A DNA stretch of 64,000 nt from NCBI GenBank assembly GCA_034433515.1, contig DAOUAL010000057.1:62001-126000 (forward strand), read 5' to 3'. The position numbers were made by a program, and so were the translations under genes. Positions 60,126-64,000 of this stretch are shown here, piece by piece. Source of the stretch: DAOTXS01 sp034433515 (GTDB lineage: Bacteria; Chloroflexota; Anaerolineae; UBA4142). The notes under the pieces were generated by a model, which saw only the letters and a list, made by a program, of their open reading frames with translations, made no database searches and was not told the origin of the DNA. Within the stretch, counting starts at the first letter, position 1. Every line of letters starts with the position of its first letter.

Positions 60126-60234
60126 CTAGTGCAACAACATGAAATAGTTGCCTACCAGACTGATGGGAAGATGTGGACAGACGTGGCTAAAAATCGAGTT
60201 TCTCCCACGCACTTTCATGGTGGTGCACTATTAG
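60126..60234 (+). repeat. CTAG-bounded palindromic element, copy E (subtype 2)
   Basis: A 109-bp element starting CTAGTGCAACAACATGAAA and ending TTTCATGGTGGTGCACTATTAG; the final box is TTAG in place of CTAG. It lies 7 bases from the stop of the purine nucleoside phosphorylase gene. Confidence 0.85.
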
Positions 60235-60241
60235 CGCAGCG

Positions 60242-61087
60242 CTAGATTCGCGCCAAGATGCCTTGAATCAGTGTCACCACGCGCGGCACGGCGGCTTGAC
60301 CAGCGGCGAGCACTTCAGCGTGGCTAACTTGGACGTGTCCGCTCAGCGAGTTGGAAATCATACTCAATCCTAGGACACGCATTCCGCCGTGCCGTGCCAC
60401 GATCACTTCTGGCACGGTGGACATTCCAACCGCATCCGCGCCGATCATTCGAATAAAGCGAACGTCCGCCGGCGTTTCAAACGACGGACCTGCCAGCATA
60501 ATGTACACACCTTGATGCAAGACGATGTTCTGCTCACGCGCGACTTGGCACGCTAAATCCCGGAGATGCGGATCGTACGCTTGCGACATATCCGGAAAAC
60601 GTGGCCCCAGCGAATCGTCATTGGGCCCCCGCAAGGGATTCAAGCCCGCCATACCGACCAAGTTGATATGATCCACCAGCAACATCAAATCGCCGGGACG
60701 ATAGGCGGCATTCACACCACCAGCCGCATTGGTAACAATGAGCGAATGCACCCCCAATTCGCGCATCACCCGCACCGGCAAAGTGATGCGTTGCATCGAG
60801 TAACCTTCGTAATAATGGGCACGTCCGCGCATCACCATCACGGTTTTGCCGCCCAGTTCGCCTATCACCAATTCCCCCGCGTGTCCCTCAACCGTGGAAA
60901 TTGGGAAACCCGGAATGTCAAGGTAGGGAATGCGGTCAGCATGCATCACTTGATCGGCCAAGGCATTTAACCCTGATCCTAAAATCAGTCCGACCGTGGG
61001 CTTGTATCGAGTTCGTTGAGCAATCAATTGCGCGGCACTGACATAGTCCGCGCGCGTCAAAAATTCGTCCGTCACAATGTTCCTCAT
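60242..61087 (-). CDS. punA: Purine nucleoside phosphorylase
   Basis: A 281-residue trimeric-type PNP that splits inosine/guanosine with phosphate. Motifs: ILGSGLNALADQV, ISTVEGHAGELVIGELGGKTVMVMRGRAHYYEGYS (phosphate and ribose sites), VTNAAGGVN and MLAGPSFETPADVRFIRMIGADAVGMSTVPEVIVARH. It overlaps the PH-domain gene by 4 bases. Role: purine salvage. Confidence 0.95.
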   Translation of the reverse strand: MRNIVTDEFLTRADYVSAAQLIAQRTRYKPTVGLILGSGLNALADQVMHADRIPYLDIPGFPISTVEGHAGELVIGELGGKTVMVMRGRAHYYEGYSMQRITLPVRVMRELGVHSLIVTNAAGGVNAAYRPGDLMLLVDHINLVGMAGLNPLRGPNDDSLGPRFPDMSQAYDPHLRDLACQVAREQNIVLHQGVYIMLAGPSFETPADVRFIRMIGADAVGMSTVPEVIVARHGGMRVLGLSMISNSLSGHVQVSHAEVLAAGQAAVPRVVTLIQGILARI

Positions 61088-61704
61088 TCCAGTTTAGCCA
61101 GGAGTTGAGTCTTTTTATCTTGAAACTCGGCATCGGTGAGAACACCTTGTTTCCGTAAGTGATCGAGTTCCGCAATCAACGCCGGAATATCCGTTTGCCC
61201 GCCTGGCAAACCGGGGCGTTCTTCGGATCCAAACGATAGTTTTTGATCGAGCATTTCGGTTTTGAATTTGATCGGATGTTTGATTTTGTGAAGCGCGTTG
61301 ATGCCCATCTCACTCGCGGTCAGAATATCAATATCGCCATAATCCAAGAGACGTCCCAAAAACGATTGTCGCAACACCACATCGTTGACTTTTTCTAACG
61401 AAGAGTCAATGACGTGTTTATTGACAAGGCCTTCCACCTGAATGACGCGACGGTTGGTGATGATATACTCTTCGTTCCACCATTTCAAATAATCAACGCC
61501 AAAGACAATAACTGGAACGATAAAGAGGAGCGTGGCGATCAAACCGGCGGGCCCCAACTTCACGCTTGCCGCAATCGCCAAGAGGAGGATCAGAACGAGC
61601 AACGCACCATTGAGGAACATTGCGCGCGCCAACACGATCCAATGTTGCCGGGTTTTGAACACAATCGTTTCATTGTGCGCCAAGAGCGTTTCAACATAGC
61701 CCAT
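61084..61704 (-). CDS. PH-domain membrane protein with SHOCT-like tail
   Basis: A 206-residue protein. Two hydrophobic helices (about residues 26-48 and 52-70) precede a bacterial PH domain (EYIITNRRVIQVEGLVNKHVIDSSLEKVNDV … YGDIDILTAS). The last ~30 residues (LIAELDHLRKQGVLTDAEFQDKKTQLL) are a SHOCT-type oligomerisation motif. Function unknown. It is in one operon with PNP and the recombinase. Confidence 0.8.
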   Translation of the reverse strand: MGYVETLLAHNETIVFKTRQHWIVLARAMFLNGALLVLILLLAIAASVKLGPAGLIATLLFIVPVIVFGVDYLKWWNEEYIITNRRVIQVEGLVNKHVIDSSLEKVNDVVLRQSFLGRLLDYGDIDILTASEMGINALHKIKHPIKFKTEMLDQKLSFGSEERPGLPGGQTDIPALIAELDHLRKQGVLTDAEFQDKKTQLLAKLE

Positions 61705-61715
61705 CGCATTTCCTC

Positions 61716-62618
61716 CTAATCGGTCTCGATGAGCGCGCGCGAAGAGTGTCCATCATTCGGCGGGGTTGCCTCAATCAAGCGAGCGTACATTTGGGTGGTG
61801 GCGATGCTAGCGTGTCCCAACAAACGCTGAACGTGTGCCATTTCCTCACCACGATTCAGGAGATGTACCGCAAACGAATGGCGCAAGGTGTGCGGCGTGA
61901 CCGGGGTCGTGATATTCGCTTCGCGCACATATTCTTTGATGATGAGCCATAACCCTTGACGCGTCAGACGCTCACCGCGCGGATTCACAAAAAGCGCGCG
62001 TTCATTTGCGTTTGCCAGGGGGGGTCTCCCACGGGTCAAATATTGCTCCAACACCATCGCCACTTGGTTAGGAATGGGAATGACCCGTCGTTTGGAACCC
62101 GGTCCGCCACAATGCACCGTTTTGTTCTGCAAATTTATATCGTACACATCCAACGAGACGAGTTCGGTTACGCGCATCCCGGTCGCAAAGAGCAATTCTA
62201 AAATCGCGCGGTCACGGAGACCTTTGGGCGTACTATGCGCGGCGGGCGCGGCAAGCAAGCGGGCAATCTCTTCCGAGGATAACACCTCGGGCAGGCGTTT
62301 TTCGACCTTGGGCGAACCCAGCGTGGCGGTGGGATCGGTGTCCACCAACTTGGAGTCCACGAGATGGTGATAGAACGATTTGAGGACTGCCACCTTGCGC
62401 GCCACGCTCGATGGGGTATAGCCACGCTCCTTGAGATGCAAAATAAAGGTCAACAACAAGGGTTTGTCCACCCGTCCCCAATGACTGAGCGTCGGGCGTT
62501 CGCCCAACGCAAAATTTAGGAACTGGGTCAGATCGTTGCGATACGCCTCAATCGTATTTCGCGAGTAACCTTTGTTGATTTGGAGTACGCGTAGGAATTC
62601 GTGAATCTGGTCTTCCAC
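61716..62618 (-). CDS. xerD: XerC/XerD-type tyrosine recombinase
   Basis: A 300-residue tyrosine recombinase of chromosome-resolution size. The N-terminal SAM-like core-binding domain has VEDQIHEFLRVLQINKGYSRNTIEAY; catalytic residues follow as Arg in ATGMRVTELVSLDV, Lys in GSKRRVIP, His and Arg in TPHTLRHSFAVHLL, His in LLGHASIATT and Tyr in QMYARL. The start is GTG 62618 behind GAAGGAAG; the longer frame to 62879 runs through repeat DNA. Whether it is the chromosomal Xer or an element-borne enzyme cannot be told; the neighbours look like core genes. Confidence 0.9.
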   Translation of the reverse strand: MEDQIHEFLRVLQINKGYSRNTIEAYRNDLTQFLNFALGERPTLSHWGRVDKPLLLTFILHLKERGYTPSSVARKVAVLKSFYHHLVDSKLVDTDPTATLGSPKVEKRLPEVLSSEEIARLLAAPAAHSTPKGLRDRAILELLFATGMRVTELVSLDVYDINLQNKTVHCGGPGSKRRVIPIPNQVAMVLEQYLTRGRPPLANANERALFVNPRGERLTRQGLWLIIKEYVREANITTPVTPHTLRHSFAVHLLNRGEEMAHVQRLLGHASIATTQMYARLIEATPPNDGHSSRALIETD

Positions 62619-62743
62619 AAGACTTCCTTCGCCTGATATTTTAGCACACTCCGCCAAGAGCAACAAGTCAGGGATTAGGGTTTGGTCCAGGTCTATGGAC
62701 AAGTACGCGCTAAAAATGAGAGTGTAGCACGTCCACCGATTCC

Positions 62744-62805
62744 TAACCGCAGAGGCGCAGAGAGCGCAGAGTTTGTGATTTCTTCTCTGCGTCTCTGCGG
62801 TCAAA
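62744..62805. repeat. Dispersed hairpin repeat, CGCAGAGA type
   Basis: Left part ACCGCAGAGGCGCAGAGA (from 62745) and right part TCTCTGCGTCTCTGCGGT (about 62782-62799) form a long imperfect hairpin in the divergent gap between xerD and the GH38 gene. It is the cleanest member of the family also found at 29521 and 39041. Confidence 0.75.
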
Positions 62806-62878
62806 TTAAGATCATTCGCGGTCACTATGCCGCGAATTAATTCGCCCGACGCGACTTTGACCAAGCCCTGGTGATTCA

Positions 62879-62906
62879 TTGTGATTTATCGCATTCCGAT
62901 TATAAT
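62879..62906 (+). promoter_or_regulatory. Promoter of the GH38 gene
   Basis: TTGTGA (62879-62884), a 16-base spacer and TATAAT (62901-62906). The predicted start is near 62913, about 25 bases before the ATG. Confidence 0.6.
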
Positions 62907-62937
62907 CGGGATCAACCCCACTCTCTATGGAGCATCT

Positions 62938-64000
62938 ATGCAAACACTTTTTATCGTCTCGCATACCCACTGGGATCGCGAATGGTACGAGCCGTTCCAA
63001 GTCTCCCGTGCCCGGCTTATCCAATGTATTGACCAGTTGTTGACGATCTTTGAAACCAATCCCGCTTACGAAAACTTTATGCTCGATGGACAAACAATCG
63101 TCTTGGAAGATTATTTAGAGGTACGTCCTGAGCGCGAACAGATGTTGCGCGATCTCGTCATCGCCGGCAAGTTAGATATTGGTCCTTGGTACATCTTGCC
63201 CGATGAATTTCTGGTGAGTGGCGAAGCAATCATTCGCAACTTGCAACGGGGTATTCGGCTGGCGCGCAATTTTGGGCGCGTGATGCAAGTGGGATACCTG
63301 CCCGATCCTTTTGGACACATCAGCCAAATGCCACAGATTCTGCGTGGCTTTGGTTTGAATACGGCGATCCTGCGTCGCGGCTTGGCAGACGAACCCACCG
63401 AACTCTGGTGGCAAGCGGCAGATGGTACACGCGTATTATTGTGCTACTTGCGCAATAGTTACGATAACCTTGCCTTTGTGCCACGCGACCCCGCCGGCTT
63501 TGGCGAAGCGCTCGCAGAGCAACGCACACTGTTGACCCCTCACACGCGGACTGAAAATCTGCTGCTTATGAATGGCACCGATCATATGGAACCTTGGGCA
63601 AACTTGCCTCACCTGATCGAAACGGCGCGTCAACAAATCCACGATGCTCAAATCGTGCATACCTCGTTACCGATGTATGTGGCACGTGTCCAAGATGACA
63701 TTGCCGCTCGCTCGCTTGACTTGCCAATCGTCAAAGGCGAATTGCGCAATCCCAAACGACATCCTCTTTTGCCCGGCGTCCTTTCCACCCGACTGTGGAT
63801 CAAGCAACGCAATGCCCATGCGCAAATGGTGTTAGAAAAATGGGTCGAACCTTTTATCGCGTTGGCATCTTTGGATCGTCATCGCGCTCTGAGTCGTTTG
63901 GCGTGGAAATATCTTTTACAGAATCAGCCGCACGATTCCATCTGCGGGTGTAGCGTGGACCAAGTTCACCACGAAATGGCACTCCGCTTTGAGTGGGTCG
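62938..64000 (+). CDS. GH38 alpha-mannosidase (3' end outside the window)
   Basis: The first 354 codons of a glycoside hydrolase family 38 enzyme, running off the window end without a stop. The N-terminus FIVSHTHWDREWYEPF has the zinc-binding His and Asp. GYLPDPFGHISQMPQIL holds the nucleophile Asp, and QPHDSICGCSVDQVHHEM is another conserved GH38 segment. It would release alpha-mannose from glycans or glycoconjugates; no signal peptide, so cytosolic. The start ATG 62938 follows a good promoter with TGGAGCATCT as the ribosome-binding region. Confidence 0.93.
   Translation, partial: MQTLFIVSHTHWDREWYEPFQVSRARLIQCIDQLLTIFETNPAYENFMLDGQTIVLEDYLEVRPEREQMLRDLVIAGKLDIGPWYILPDEFLVSGEAIIRNLQRGIRLARNFGRVMQVGYLPDPFGHISQMPQILRGFGLNTAILRRGLADEPTELWWQAADGTRVLLCYLRNSYDNLAFVPRDPAGFGEALAEQRTLLTPHTRTENLLLMNGTDHMEPWANLPHLIETARQQIHDAQIVHTSLPMYVARVQDDIAARSLDLPIVKGELRNPKRHPLLPGVLSTRLWIKQRNAHAQMVLEKWVEPFIALASLDRHRALSRLAWKYLLQNQPHDSICGCSVDQVHHEMALRFEWV

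Noticed and set aside
42496..60234. CRISPR array
   Set aside because: The repeated elements are kilobases apart, ~109 bp long and palindromic, with no regular spacers and no cas genes.
61716..62618. Integrase of an integrated element
   Set aside because: The size and motifs fit XerC/D, the neighbours are housekeeping genes, and no attachment-site repeats or phage genes are nearby.
62619..62879. Longer N-terminus of the tyrosine recombinase
   Set aside because: That frame runs through a dispersed hairpin repeat. GTG 62618 has a good ribosome-binding site and gives the usual ~300-residue Xer length.

Overview
The window looks like part of a chromosome from an uncultivated Chloroflexota bacterium, most likely Anaerolineae-like. 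This rests on gene content: an archaeal-type FBP aldolase/phosphatase, a stand-alone Elp3, CbiR-based cobamide remodelling, UbiA/UbiD/UbiX genes as in futalosine menaquinone synthesis, and Thr/Pro-rich linkers in exported proteins. It is an inference, since no rRNA or other taxonomic marker is present. I see no tRNA, rRNA, CRISPR array or phage genes. Genes are dense and often overlap by 4 bases. Many intergenic gaps are filled by short dispersed repeats.

Layout. 0-9 kb: a two-part protein with a nucleoside-phosphorylase-like C-terminus, a frameshifted LiaF/toastrack membrane protein, mutL, a threonine-dehydratase-type enzyme, transporters, a HAD phosphatase and a D-aminopeptidase. 9-19 kb: a large membrane protein, a thioesterase, a GH18-like protein, a small HTH regulator, homoserine dehydrogenase, murE and a membrane-anchored glycosidase-like protein. 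19-24.5 kb: a PPOX-fold protein with ubiX, ubiA and ubiD, then an S9 peptidase. 24.5-25 kb: decayed IS3 transposase and DUF2087 remnants. 25-33 kb: the operon nusA-rnpM-infB-rbfA-nrnA-truB-ribF, led by a promoter and hairpin leader, with no rimP at its head.

33-40.4 kb: a cobamide uptake and remodelling module. A promoter and cobalamin riboswitch precede btuF-btuC-btuD-cobO-cobT-cobS-cbiR-cobU. Corrinoids would be imported, adenosylated, stripped of their lower ligand by CbiR and rebuilt by CobU/CobT/CobS. 40.4-48 kb: a dienelactone-hydrolase gene interrupted by an in-frame TAG with a VOC partner, elp3 divergent from a Trm9-like methyltransferase, an M19 dipeptidase, FBP aldolase/phosphatase and a HEAT-repeat protein. 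48.3-51.6 kb: two apparently cytosolic proteases (clostripain C11 and subtilisin S8) bracketed by inverted copies of a ~210-bp nested repeat. 52-64 kb: a two-component system, a DksA-like protein, an ATP-grasp ligase with a KamA-family enzyme, two TrkA proteins, UspA, purine nucleoside phosphorylase, a PH-domain protein, a XerC/D recombinase and the start of a GH38 alpha-mannosidase.

The most unusual material is the repeat landscape. A five-copy, ~109-bp CTAG-bounded palindromic element is present in two subtypes. Two of its copies are nested inside a larger terminal-inverted-repeat element flanking the protease pair. Other repeats enter a riboswitch arm, supply stop codons or a Shine-Dalgarno, and appear in frame inside proteins.
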